From Nocardia vaccinii NBRC 15922 (GTDB taxonomy: Bacteria; Actinomycetota; Actinomycetes; Mycobacteriales; Mycobacteriaceae): 64,000 bases of DNA. Below, piece after piece: positions 17,405-26,377 of this stretch. The translations under genes were made by a program, and so were the position numbers. The notes under the pieces are model-generated. The model was not told where the DNA came from and searched no databases. It was given only the letters and a program-made list of their open reading frames with translations. The stretch covers positions 1 to 64,000 of the forward strand of contig NZ_BDCC01000016.1 of NCBI RefSeq assembly GCF_001613305.1, in the 5' to 3' direction. The first letter of the stretch is position 1; each line of letters opens with the position of its first letter.

Positions 17405-18982
17405 TCACGGCTCCGCTGATAGCCGCTCGGCGAGATCGCGCGGCCTGCCTGCGGCCCCTGCGTCGAGCTTGGCTCGCTCGACCTTGCCGTTGGCGTTCAT
17501 CGGCAAAGGCTCGTTCCACAAGACCAGTTCCTCGGGCAGCTTGTACTTGGGCAGGCCCGCCGCGAGCAGCATGCCGGCCACCATGCCGAGGGAGAGCGTT
17601 ACTCCCGGCTCGATGACGACCGCGGCCGCCAGCCGCTCGCCGGTCACCGGGTCCGGAACCGAGTAGGCCGCGCAGTCCAGCACACCGGTGATGCGTCTGA
17701 TCGCCTCGTCCACCTCGCCGATCGGAATCTTGAGCCCGTTGCGGATGACGATGTCGCGCAGCCGTCCGACGACCCGCACCCGACCGCCGGTGTGGTCGAT
17801 GACATCGCCGGTCCGGAACCATTCACCGTCGAATGCAGCCCGGTCGTCCTCCTCATCGGTGTAGCCGAGAAAGACGTGCGGGCCGCGGATACAGCACTCG
17901 GTCGGATCGGCGTACGAGCCGACGCGGACATCGACGTGGGCCAATCCCGCACCATCATCGGCGTGCCGCAGGCTCCGAGGTTCGCCGCGTGTGCCCGCCA
18001 CGCTCACCGGCGCCTCCGACGAGCCGTACGCTCGCATCACCACGATGCCGAACTCGTCCTCGATCCGTGCCACGATGTCGTGATCGAGCATCGTTCCGCC
18101 GAGGAATACCGCACGCAAAGGCACCGGGCGTCCGGCAGCCACAGCCTCGTCGAGCAATCGGTTCAGCAGGCGATCGGGCCCGCCGTACCAGGTCGCGCCC
18201 GAGGACAGCAAGAATTCGCAGGTGCTCGACGGATCCCAGCGATCCTCGAGAATCACCGGTATTCGCAGCATCGGCGCGACGAACAACGCTTGAAGTACTC
18301 CGGTGACCGATGCCAGCGGGCTGATCAGGAAGATCCGGTCCCGGCTGTCCAGACCCGCCGCGCGAATGTAATTGGCCGAGGCCTTCATCAGCGTGCTGAG
18401 CGAATGGATCACCCCTTTCGGACGCGACGTGGTGCCCGAGGTGTACAGCACAAAGGATGGTTCGTCGGCCGGGCACGAGGGACGCGTCGGGGTCGGACAG
18501 GGTTGCGGGTCCGTCTGTTCCCCGACATCTATCCACTCGAAATCGGGGACGGCTGAAGGTCCGGCGGATTCCGCGCGCCGCGGCGCGATGCCGACCGATG
18601 CCCCCGATCGTGCGACGATGTCGGCGATATGGGCCCATCCCGCGCTGCGCGGTACCACGAGAACGATCGCGCCCGAACGTGAAACGGCGTGCACAGCCAC
18701 CACCGAGGCGATGTCGTTGCCGACGACCACCAGCACCACGGCACCGGCACCTACCCCGTGTCCGTACAGGACCAGGCACGCCCGGTCCACCGCGGAATCG
18801 AGGTCTCGGTAGCTCACCGGGCCGGATCGATCAACCACAGCGACCGCGTCCGGGCAAATCCGTCCCGCGTCCCGCACCACATCGACCGGATCGCCCGACC
18901 ACAGACCCAGCGAGCGGTACCGCGGGCGAAGTTGTTGCGCTCGACGCTCGGCTCGCCGCAGCATCTGACTGTCACCCGGCAT
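17405..18982 (-). CDS. AMP-dependent acyl-CoA synthetase/ligase
   Basis: A 525-residue ANL-superfamily ligase. The P-loop is YTSGTTSRPKGVIHS. It also has AYGSSEAPVS, FRTGDVIDHTGG and GRLRDIVIRNGLKI. The catalytic Lys lies in MNANGKVERAKL. It activates a carboxylic acid to its CoA thioester. It is the first gene of the leftward operon. ATG 18982 has GGAGGA just upstream. An alternative start at 19033 would run into the divergent promoter. Confidence 0.9.
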   Translation of the reverse strand: MPGDSQMLRRAERRAQQLRPRYRSLGLWSGDPVDVVRDAGRICPDAVAVVDRSGPVSYRDLDSAVDRACLVLYGHGVGAGAVVLVVVGNDIASVVAVHAVSRSGAIVLVVPRSAGWAHIADIVARSGASVGIAPRRAESAGPSAVPDFEWIDVGEQTDPQPCPTPTRPSCPADEPSFVLYTSGTTSRPKGVIHSLSTLMKASANYIRAAGLDSRDRIFLISPLASVTGVLQALFVAPMLRIPVILEDRWDPSSTCEFLLSSGATWYGGPDRLLNRLLDEAVAAGRPVPLRAVFLGGTMLDHDIVARIEDEFGIVVMRAYGSSEAPVSVAGTRGEPRSLRHADDGAGLAHVDVRVGSYADPTECCIRGPHVFLGYTDEEDDRAAFDGEWFRTGDVIDHTGGRVRVVGRLRDIVIRNGLKIPIGEVDEAIRRITGVLDCAAYSVPDPVTGERLAAAVVIEPGVTLSLGMVAGMLLAAGLPKYKLPEELVLWNEPLPMNANGKVERAKLDAGAAGRPRDLAERLSAEP

Positions 18983-19012
18983 GAATCCTCCACGAAAATG
19001 GACGTTCTCTAG

Positions 19013-19021
19013 TATGTAAAT
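19013..19021. promoter_or_regulatory. Inverted copy of the ATTTACATA motif in a divergent promoter
   Basis: TATGTAAAT (complement ATTTACATA) lies in the 53-base space between the ligase start (18982, leftward) and the SDR start (19036, rightward). It could therefore control both the leftward operon and the SDR gene. Confidence 0.4.
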
Positions 19022-19035
19022 GTACCCTCTCACTC

Positions 19036-19902
19036 ATGGAAACGCTGACTTTCGACGGGCAGGTCGCCATCGTCACCGGCGCCGGAAATGGGTTGGGCCG
19101 GTGCCACGCACTGGAACTGGCACGCCGCGGCGCACGGGTGGTCGTCAACGATCTCGGCAGCGCGGTCGACGGCACGGGGTCCTCGGGATCGGCGGCAGAC
19201 GCCGTCGTCGAGGAGATCACAGCGGCCGGCGGCACCGCGGTCGCCTGTACCGATTCGGTTGCCACGCCGACCGGTGGCGCCGCGATCGCCGCCACCGCAA
19301 TGGACGCCTTCGGTCAGGTCGACATCCTGGTCAACAACGCGGGCATCCTGCGCGACGCCACCTTCAAGAACATGACCGCCGAACAGGTCGACGCGGTGAT
19401 CGCGGTGCACTTGGCGGGCGCCTTCCACGTCACCGGCGCCGTATGGCCGATCATGCGCCGGCAGAACTACGGCAGAATCGTCCAAACCACCTCGGGCACT
19501 GGCCTTTTCGGGAATTTCGGCCAGGCCAACTACGGCGCCGCGAAGATGGGCCTGGTCGGCATGATGCATGTCCTGGCCATCGAAGGCGCCCGCAACGGAA
19601 TCGCCGTCAACGCGATCGCGCCCATCGCGCGCACCCGCATGACCGAGACCATCATGGGCGAGGCGGGCAAGGACCTCGACCCCGAACTGGTCACACCGGC
19701 CGTCATCTACTTGGCGCACAGCGTGTGCGATCGCACGGCACACATTTATTCGGTCGGAGGCGGCCGGGTATCCCGAGTGTTCATCGGCGTGACCGAGGGA
19801 GTCGAGGACCGTCAACTGACCCCGGAATCGGTGGCCGGGCAGATCGACCTCATCGACGACAGCTCCACCTTCGTCATCCGAGGCGGACCCCGGAACACCT
19901 GA
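19036..19902 (+). CDS. SDR family oxidoreductase (MFE-2-like 3-hydroxyacyl-CoA dehydrogenase type)
   Basis: A 288-residue short-chain dehydrogenase. It has VTGAGNGLGRCHALELARRGA, VNDLG at the end of the second strand (acidic, NAD type), the VNNAGILRDATF segment, and the YGAAK YxxxK pair. The VNNAGILRD sequence is close to the dehydrogenase domain of peroxisomal multifunctional enzyme type 2 and its mycobacterial single-domain homologues, which oxidise (3R)-hydroxyacyl-CoA. It could follow the hotdog dehydratase encoded at 20033. Confidence 0.88.
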   Translation: METLTFDGQVAIVTGAGNGLGRCHALELARRGARVVVNDLGSAVDGTGSSGSAADAVVEEITAAGGTAVACTDSVATPTGGAAIAATAMDAFGQVDILVNNAGILRDATFKNMTAEQVDAVIAVHLAGAFHVTGAVWPIMRRQNYGRIVQTTSGTGLFGNFGQANYGAAKMGLVGMMHVLAIEGARNGIAVNAIAPIARTRMTETIMGEAGKDLDPELVTPAVIYLAHSVCDRTAHIYSVGGGRVSRVFIGVTEGVEDRQLTPESVAGQIDLIDDSSTFVIRGGPRNT

Positions 19903-19939
19903 GCAGCAGCACGACGGCGACACCGTAATGAAAATATGC

Positions 19940-19948
19940 ATTTACGTT
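19940..19948 (+). promoter_or_regulatory. ATTTACGTT motif upstream of the 20033-31915 operon
   Basis: The bases around 19939-19959 match those at 840-860 at most positions (YATTTACGT, then a T-rich stretch, then GASTAT). The spacing to the gene start (93 bases) is also nearly the same as at the first site. Confidence 0.4.
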
Positions 19949-20032
19949 TTTGGAGTATAGTAATTTCCGCACGGCCGAAGCTTCGGCGAACCATACGGTT
20001 CCCGCTGTTCGGTCATGACAAGGAGACCCTGC

Positions 20033-21283
20033 ATGGCGGAAACGGGCCTGATCACTGACGCGGCGCTCGCGCGATTGCGGGCGACCATCGGCATCGCGGT
20101 TCCCCATACCCGGCCGCCGCACTACGCGCGCCCCGGTGAGGACGCATTCCGGCACGTCGCCGAGAGTTACGGCGACGACAACCCGCTGTGGTGGGATTCG
20201 GACTACTGCTCTCACACCCGATGGCAGAGTCCGATCGCACCGCCCGCGCTCGTCGGTGGGGACACCCTGGTCGGCGACGACGAGGTGACCGAGCTGACCC
20301 CGGACGAGCGTGCGCTGACCAAAGGCGACCCGTTGCGCGGGGTGCATGCGTTCTATGCCTCTTCGGCGCGGGAGTGGTGGGCGCCGCTACGGCCGAACCG
20401 GCGGGTGTCGCGGCGCAACGCGCTGGTCGCCGCGCTCGACAAGTCCAGCGACTTCGCCGGCCGTGCTGTCCACGAGTGGTCCGCACAACTGTTCGCGGAC
20501 GAGGACGGCACGATCCTGGGCGCACAGTACCGCAACATGATTCGCACCGAACGCAGCAAGGCGCGCGCCCGGAAGAAGTACGACACCGTGGAGCCCACCA
20601 GCTGGACCGACGACGAGATCGCCGAGATCGGTGAGCGATACGCGCGCGAGCAGCGCCGCGGCGCACAACAGCGGTGGTGGGAGGAGGTGGCCGAGGGCGA
20701 CACGCTGGTCCCGCTGACCAAAGGCCCGCTGACGATCACCGATATCGTCTGCTGGCACGTCGGCATGGGCACCGGCATGTACGGCGTGCGCCCACTGCGC
20801 TTGGCCTGGGAGAACAGGCAGCGCATTCCGCGCTTCTACAGCCGCAACGACCAGGGCGTACCGGATGTCCAGCAGCGCGTGCACTGGGAACCGGACGCTG
20901 CCCGAAAGACCGGTAATCCCACTACATTCGACTACGGGCGCATGCGAGAAACCTGGTTGATCCATCTGTGCACCGACTGGATGGGCGACGACGCCTGGCT
21001 CTGGAAGCTGGATTGCGAGTTCCGATTGTTCAACTACGTCGGCGACCTGCACACCATCACCGGAACCGTGACCCGCAAATATTTGGCCGAAGGCCGCCGT
21101 CCGGCGGTCGATATCGATCTGGCTGCCACCAACAGCCGGGGCGAGGTCACCGCGCCGGGACATGCCACCATCCTGCTCCCCAGCCGGGCGTACGGCCCCG
21201 TGCGACTGCCCGAACCACCGGGGGGCGCCACCAACCTGACCGAATTGCTCGACGCCGTCACAGCGGAATTCGCCCGGAGATAG
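20033..21283 (+). CDS. Double-hotdog MaoC-like dehydratase/hydratase
   Basis: A 416-residue protein of the FAS1-like/MaoC_dehydrat_N type. An N-terminal hotdog lies at about residues 20-170 (begins HYARPGEDAFRHVAESYGDDNPLWW) and a second at about 210-400 (GPLTITDIVCWHVGMG). It is a candidate (R)-specific enoyl-CoA hydratase, or a non-hydratase relative acting on CoA thioesters. ATG 20033 has AAGGAG at 20020-20025. It begins a rightward run of nine genes that are coupled or closely spaced. Confidence 0.8.
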   Translation: MAETGLITDAALARLRATIGIAVPHTRPPHYARPGEDAFRHVAESYGDDNPLWWDSDYCSHTRWQSPIAPPALVGGDTLVGDDEVTELTPDERALTKGDPLRGVHAFYASSAREWWAPLRPNRRVSRRNALVAALDKSSDFAGRAVHEWSAQLFADEDGTILGAQYRNMIRTERSKARARKKYDTVEPTSWTDDEIAEIGERYAREQRRGAQQRWWEEVAEGDTLVPLTKGPLTITDIVCWHVGMGTGMYGVRPLRLAWENRQRIPRFYSRNDQGVPDVQQRVHWEPDAARKTGNPTTFDYGRMRETWLIHLCTDWMGDDAWLWKLDCEFRLFNYVGDLHTITGTVTRKYLAEGRRPAVDIDLAATNSRGEVTAPGHATILLPSRAYGPVRLPEPPGGATNLTELLDAVTAEFARR

Positions 21284-21292
21284 GTCGCGACC

Positions 21293-22102
21293 ATGCCGAC
21301 AAATTCTTGCGTCCCAGGCCTTCGTAGCGATCACGACGGCGCGGTGTTGAGGCTGACGCTCGATCGAGCCGATCGCCGCAACGCCATCGACGACGTCATG
21401 CTCGACGCCCTGATCGGCCACCTGAGCGACGCGGGCACCGACGAATCGGTGCGGGTGATCTGCATCGACGCGCAGGGCCCGGATTTCTGCGCGGGCGCGG
21501 ATCTGATCGCCAGGAATGCCCGCGGTGAGCGCAAGCCGCGCGTGGGCACTATCCAGCGCAGGTTGCCGAACAAGGCGAACCGGCTCGTGCCGCTGATGAC
21601 GCAGACCCAGGTTCCCATCGTCGCGGTCGTCCGCGGCTGGGCGGCCGGCCTCGGATTCCATATCGCATTGGCGGCCGACTTCTGCGTGGCCGCCGAGGAC
21701 GCCCGATTCTGGGAGCCGTTCATGGCGCGCGGTTTCACCCCGGACAGCGGAGCCGCGTGGCTGCTGCCCCGGCTCATCGGATTGGCGAAGACCCGCCGGC
21801 TACTCATGCTCGGCGAGGAGATCAGCGGCGCCACCGCCGCCGAGTGGGGCATCATCCACGCCGCCGCACCCACCGATCGGTTGACCGCCACGGCCGAGGA
21901 ACTGGTCACCTCGCTCGCACAGGCGCCGACCGTCGCCGTGGGATTGACGAAGTGGCTGCTGCACACCGGCAATGGACTGGATCTGGAACGTCATCTGCAG
22001 AACGAGGCTCTAGCGCTGGAATTGTCCAGCCGCAGCGAGGACTTCCGGGAAGGTCTGACGGCGTTCAACGACAAGCGGGAAGCGCGGTTCGAGGGCCGAT
22101 GA
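21293..22102 (+). CDS. Enoyl-CoA hydratase/isomerase family protein
   Basis: A 269-residue crotonase-fold protein. It has GPDFCAGADLIARN near residue 63, VVRGWAAGLGFHIALAADF near 112 and FTPDSGAAWLLPRLIG near 150. The last segment is the substrate-pocket signature of FadB1/EchA-type enzymes. The C-terminal EDFREGLTAFNDKR is normal. The stop overlaps the next ATG. Confidence 0.9.
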   Translation: MPTNSCVPGLRSDHDGAVLRLTLDRADRRNAIDDVMLDALIGHLSDAGTDESVRVICIDAQGPDFCAGADLIARNARGERKPRVGTIQRRLPNKANRLVPLMTQTQVPIVAVVRGWAAGLGFHIALAADFCVAAEDARFWEPFMARGFTPDSGAAWLLPRLIGLAKTRRLLMLGEEISGATAAEWGIIHAAAPTDRLTATAEELVTSLAQAPTVAVGLTKWLLHTGNGLDLERHLQNEALALELSSRSEDFREGLTAFNDKREARFEGR

Positions 22103-23349
22103 ACCACCACATCGGCATCACGCCGGATACCAGCGTCGACGATGCGGTCGCCGCGGTGAACTCATGGGTCGAGGCGGCAGTGCCCGAACAGTGGCGAATC
22201 GCCGCACGCGAGGGTGCGTCGGCGCTGCGCGCGGTCCGCAGCGCGCAGGAGTATCAACGCTGGTATCCGGCTTTCGCGCACTCCGGTCTCGTCGAGCCGG
22301 CCTGGGCGCCGGAATACGGCGGGCTGGGTGTGGGGCCCGACGTCGCGCGCGCCATTGCCGCGGTGCTGGCGCCACTGCGGCTCAACCGGCTCAATCCGAT
22401 CGGGCTGAACAACGCTGCGGCAGCACTTTTCGCGCACGGCACCGAGGAGCAGCGCCGGCGATTTCTCCCCCCGATCGTGCGCAACGAGGAGAAATGGTGC
22501 CAACTGTTCAGTGAGCCCGGCGCAGGTTCGGATCTGGCCTCGCTGGCCACCCGCGCGGTGCGCGACGGTGACGACTGGATCGTAAGTGGCCAGAAGGTCT
22601 GGACCACATGGGCGAATGTGGCCGAATTCGCGATACTGCTGGCCCGCACCGACCCCGGCGCGGCCAAGCACCGGGGCATCACCTATTTCATCCTGGACAT
22701 GCGTCAATCCGGTGTGACGGTGCGACCGCTGCGGCAGATCACCGGCGAATCGGAATTCAACGAGGTATTCCTCGATCACGCCAGGGTGCCCGATTCCCAC
22801 CGTGTCGGCGACCTCGAGGACGGCTGGAATGTCAGTAGGTCGACCCTGGCCAGTGAACGGCAGATGGTCGCCGGGACGGCGCCGAGTGGACTGGTCCGCG
22901 TCGAAGGCAACAGCACCGCCCGGTTGATCGAGGTAGCCAAGCGCAACGGCCGGTGGCACGACCCGGGGGTACGCCAGAAGGTGATGCGGCTGTGGGTCGA
23001 ACAGCAGATCCGCGGCTGGACGAATGCCCGTGTCCAGCAAGACATGTCGTCCGGCCGGCCACCCGGCCCGGCGGCCTCGATCGGCAAGATCCACCAGGCG
23101 GCGCTCAATCAGCAGATCCACGACCTGATGGTCGATCTCACCGGCACCCGCGCACTGGCCTGGGACCCCGCCGAGGATCCCGATGCGATGCCGCGCGAGG
23201 TCTACGGCATGCTGCGCAGCCTCGCCAACGGAACCGAGGGCGGCACCACCGATATCAACAAGAACATCCTCGGTGAGCGGGTCCTGCGCCTGCCCCGTGA
23301 GCCCGACCCCTGGAAGGGCAAGCCGTGGAAGGACATACCGCGATCATGA
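22099..23349 (+). CDS. Acyl-CoA dehydrogenase (alpha-type FadE)
   Basis: A 416-residue acyl-CoA dehydrogenase. It has EPAWAPEYGGLGVG, CQLFSEPGAGSDLASLATRAV, WIVSGQKVWTTWANVAEF and, at the C-terminus, EGGTTDINKNILGERVLRLPRE. The ATG at 22099 overlaps the previous stop, and the longer open frame upstream is out-of-frame hydratase sequence. The short FadE at 29853 in the same operon is a likely partner subunit. Confidence 0.9.
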   Translation: MNHHIGITPDTSVDDAVAAVNSWVEAAVPEQWRIAAREGASALRAVRSAQEYQRWYPAFAHSGLVEPAWAPEYGGLGVGPDVARAIAAVLAPLRLNRLNPIGLNNAAAALFAHGTEEQRRRFLPPIVRNEEKWCQLFSEPGAGSDLASLATRAVRDGDDWIVSGQKVWTTWANVAEFAILLARTDPGAAKHRGITYFILDMRQSGVTVRPLRQITGESEFNEVFLDHARVPDSHRVGDLEDGWNVSRSTLASERQMVAGTAPSGLVRVEGNSTARLIEVAKRNGRWHDPGVRQKVMRLWVEQQIRGWTNARVQQDMSSGRPPGPAASIGKIHQAALNQQIHDLMVDLTGTRALAWDPAEDPDAMPREVYGMLRSLANGTEGGTTDINKNILGERVLRLPREPDPWKGKPWKDIPRS

Positions 23350-24911
23350 CCCGCTATCGCCGATTGGTGATCGAAAAAGGTGACGGCATCGGCTGGCTGA
23401 TTCTCGACCGGCCGGGCGCGGGAAACGCATTCGACGCCGCGATGCTCGACGAGCTGGAAACCGCGTGGGCCGAACTCGACACCGATCCCGAGGTCACGGT
23501 GATCGTGAACACCGCCAACGGCAATGCCTTCTGCACCGGTATGGACGTCGTCCAGGTCGCCCGAGATAAAGACGCGATGCGGCGGCACTCGCGACGCACC
23601 CGCGACGCCGAATTGCGGATCTCCGCATGGCATTGCGGGGTGAGCAAACCGGTCGTCGCCGCCGTGAACGGCGTGTGCGCGGGCGGTGGTCTGCACCTGG
23701 TCGCCGACGCCGATATCGTCATCGCCGCCGAATCGGCCACCTTCGTCGACCCGCACGTCTCGGTCGGCCAGGCCGTGGCATACGAGGCGATCACCCTGAT
23801 CCGCAAGTCCCCGATGGAGGCCATCACCCGAATGGCATTGTGCGGCAAGGGGGAACGAATTCCGGCTCAGCGTGCGTACCAGCTCGGGATCCTGAGCGAG
23901 GTCGTCGCGCCCGACGCGCTGCGGGAATCGGCGCGACGCCTCGCCACGGCGATCGCCGCCAACAGCCCGAGCGCGCTGCGCGAAACCAAAAAAGCTCTCT
24001 GGTACAGCCTGGAAGTCGGTGTGTCCCGAGCACGGCGCGAGGCCTCGAGTCCTCCGACCGGTCACACTCCACATGGAGGCCCCATGACATCGGCCCGTCC
24101 GAATGACGAATATCAGCGCCTGATCGTGGAACGACGGGGTGCGATCGGATGGATCATCAACAATCGGCCCGAACGCCTCAACGCATACGACTCGCTCATG
24201 CGTCAGGAGTTCCGCAGGGCCTGGACAGAACTCGACTCCGACCCCGACGTGCGGGTGATCGTGCACACCGGAACCGGACGGGCATTCCAGACCGGCGCCG
24301 AGGTGAGCGACCTGGAAGGCGAAGAGGTCGATCAGTTCAGCGACACCATGCGGACTCTGGACCTGGGGCTCACAGGCTGGCATATGAACGTCGGTAAGCC
24401 GATCATCACGGCGGTGAACGGCGTCTGCGCCGGGGGCGGCCTGCACTGGATCGCGGACGCCGACATCGTCATCGCGGCGTCGGACGCGACATTCGTCGAC
24501 CCGCACGTCAGCCTCGGCCAGGTCAGTGCGCTGGAGACGATCGCACTCATGCGCAAGGTGCCCGCGGAGGCGATATTGCGCATGGCCCTGGTCGGCAGCC
24601 ATGAGCGGATGACCGCGCAGCGTGCCTACGAACTGGGGATGATCAGTCAGATCGTCGACCCTCCAGACGCGTTGCACGACGCGGCCCAGGAGTTGGCCGA
24701 GAAGATCGCCCGGAACTCCCCCGCAGCCATGCGGGCGACCAAACGAGCGTTGTGGGGCGCACTGGAATTGGGCCTCACCGACGCATGCAAAGCCGGCGCG
24801 ACACATCTGACGTCGATGTGGGGCCACCCCGACCAGAACGAGGGCCCGGCGGCGTTCGCGGCCAAGCGAACACCCAATTGGCAGGCGCTGGAGGGTGATT
24901 CATGTCGCTAG
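23346..24911 (+). CDS. Fused tandem enoyl-CoA hydratase/isomerase (two crotonase domains)
   Basis: A single 521-residue frame with two homologous crotonase domains: residues 1-235 (GNAFCTGMDV, GVCAGGGLHLVADADIVIA, DPHVSVGQ) and 247-521 (GRAFQTGAEV, GVCAGGGLHWIADADIVIA, DPHVSLGQ). Both have His where crotonases have Glu after GGG. The first domain lacks the last 30-40 residues that the second one has (MWGHPDQNEGPAAF onward). Domain 2 begins at an ATG (24084) preceded by GGAGG, so it can still be made separately. It looks like two duplicated genes joined in frame by loss of the first one's 3' end. It overlaps the next ligase by 10 bases. Confidence 0.85.
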   Translation: MTRYRRLVIEKGDGIGWLILDRPGAGNAFDAAMLDELETAWAELDTDPEVTVIVNTANGNAFCTGMDVVQVARDKDAMRRHSRRTRDAELRISAWHCGVSKPVVAAVNGVCAGGGLHLVADADIVIAAESATFVDPHVSVGQAVAYEAITLIRKSPMEAITRMALCGKGERIPAQRAYQLGILSEVVAPDALRESARRLATAIAANSPSALRETKKALWYSLEVGVSRARREASSPPTGHTPHGGPMTSARPNDEYQRLIVERRGAIGWIINNRPERLNAYDSLMRQEFRRAWTELDSDPDVRVIVHTGTGRAFQTGAEVSDLEGEEVDQFSDTMRTLDLGLTGWHMNVGKPIITAVNGVCAGGGLHWIADADIVIAASDATFVDPHVSLGQVSALETIALMRKVPAEAILRMALVGSHERMTAQRAYELGMISQIVDPPDALHDAAQELAEKIARNSPAAMRATKRALWGALELGLTDACKAGATHLTSMWGHPDQNEGPAAFAAKRTPNWQALEGDSCR

Positions 24912-26377
24912 CAGATCTACTCGGAACGCTCCCGGAAATCGTCGTACACACCATTGACGACGAGGTCACCCTGGACGAACTGCGCGCCAGCGTCGATCGC
25001 CTCAGCGGTGTGCTGACCACGCTCGATGTCGTCCCGGGGCAGACGGTCGCCGCCATGCTTCCCAATGCCCCCGCCACGGTGGCCGCGCTCTTCGGCACCT
25101 GGTCGGCGGGGTGCGTCTACACGCCGCTCAACCCGCGCGCCGCCGACGCCGAACTCGCCGGCCAACTCGACGCATTGCGCCCTGTCGCGGTGATCACCAC
25201 TCTGGAGTTGTCCGGTCGCTTCGGACAGGGCCTCGGCCGAGGCCTACACCTCATCACCACAGCGCCGAACCTCGATTGGTCGGTAGGCGCGGTCGGCTCC
25301 GCACCGGACCGCGGCAGCTTCGGCAGCGATGTGGCGCTGCTCCAATTCACCTCGGGGACAACGGGACCGCCCAAACCTGTTCCGCTGCGGCATGCCACCG
25401 TACTCGACCTGATCGATCGGCTGCTGGCCAAGCTGCGGGGGTCCTCCTCCCCCGCACCCGGCCGCGCACCCATGCCGAATCTGGTTCCCCTGTCACTTTC
25501 GCTGTGGGCCGGCATATATCAAGTATTGTTCGCCTTCCGGGCGGGCGCGGGCGTCATCTTGATGGACCGGTTCACTCCCACGGATTTCGCCGCCTTGGTG
25601 GCCAGGCACCGACTGCGTTCGACCGTGCTGCCGCCCGCGGCTCTCACGATGATCCTGCAGGAGGAGAAGGTCCGCGACCTGACACCGCTGCGAATCGTCC
25701 GCAGTATCACCGCGCCGCTGTCGCCAGTGCATGCTCGCCGCTTCCAGGAGACCTTCGGTGCCCTGGTGCTCAATTCCTACGGCCAGACCGAGCTCGGCGG
25801 CGAAGTGGTCGGCTGGTCGGCCGCCGACGCCCGGGAGTTCGGCGTGGCCAAACTGGGTTCGGTCGGCCGTGCGCTGCCCGGCATCGATGTGACGATCCGC
25901 GATGACGAGGTGCTGGTCCGCACGCCCACCACCGCGGCACGCGAGATCGATCCGGCGTTCCTCGAGCGACTCACTGAAGACGGCTGGTTTCACACCGGCG
26001 ACCTGGGCTGGTTCGACGAAGACGGATTCTTGTGGCTGGATGGCCGCGTGTCCGACATGATCAACCGTGGCGGACTGAAGGTATTTCCCGGCCAGGTCGA
26101 AGATGTCCTGCTGGCCGCCGCCGGAGTTCGCGAGGCCGCGGTGGCAGGAGTGCCCGACGCCCGGCTCGGCGAGGTTCCGTGGGCTTTCGTGGTCCGATCC
26201 GACGACGGCGTATCGGCCGAGGGGCTGATTGCCTGGTGCCGCGAACGCCTGACGCCCTACCGCGTGCCGGCTCGGATCGTCTTCGTCGATGAGATCCCCC
26301 GCACCGAAGCCGGGAAGGTCCTCAAGCGAGAACTGACGGCGAATGCCATACCCCGGGACGGACTATATGACAACTGA
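24902..26377 (+). CDS. AMP-binding acyl-CoA ligase
   Basis: A 491-residue ANL ligase. It has FTSGTTGPPKPVPLRHA, NSYGQTELGGEVV, FHTGDLGWFDEDGF, GRVSDMINRGGLKVFPGQVE and the Lys of TEAGKVLKREL. The P-loop has Pro in place of the usual Gly after the Lys (PKP). It is coupled at both ends by overlaps. A second, longer ligase follows directly, which suggests two acid substrates or two stages of the same side chain. Confidence 0.9.
   Translation: MSLADLLGTLPEIVVHTIDDEVTLDELRASVDRLSGVLTTLDVVPGQTVAAMLPNAPATVAALFGTWSAGCVYTPLNPRAADAELAGQLDALRPVAVITTLELSGRFGQGLGRGLHLITTAPNLDWSVGAVGSAPDRGSFGSDVALLQFTSGTTGPPKPVPLRHATVLDLIDRLLAKLRGSSSPAPGRAPMPNLVPLSLSLWAGIYQVLFAFRAGAGVILMDRFTPTDFAALVARHRLRSTVLPPAALTMILQEEKVRDLTPLRIVRSITAPLSPVHARRFQETFGALVLNSYGQTELGGEVVGWSAADAREFGVAKLGSVGRALPGIDVTIRDDEVLVRTPTTAAREIDPAFLERLTEDGWFHTGDLGWFDEDGFLWLDGRVSDMINRGGLKVFPGQVEDVLLAAAGVREAAVAGVPDARLGEVPWAFVVRSDDGVSAEGLIAWCRERLTPYRVPARIVFVDEIPRTEAGKVLKRELTANAIPRDGLYDN

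Noticed and set aside
23202..24827. 541-codon leftward open frame
   Set aside because: It is antisense to the fused enoyl-CoA hydratase and is a product of high GC. No domain or ribosome site is seen.
23346..24911. Assembly error joining two hydratase genes
   Set aside because: I considered it because domain 1 lacks its tail. The junction is in frame with normal codon use and domain 2 keeps its own ribosome site, so a real deletion is at least as likely. It is kept as one CDS with the doubt stated.
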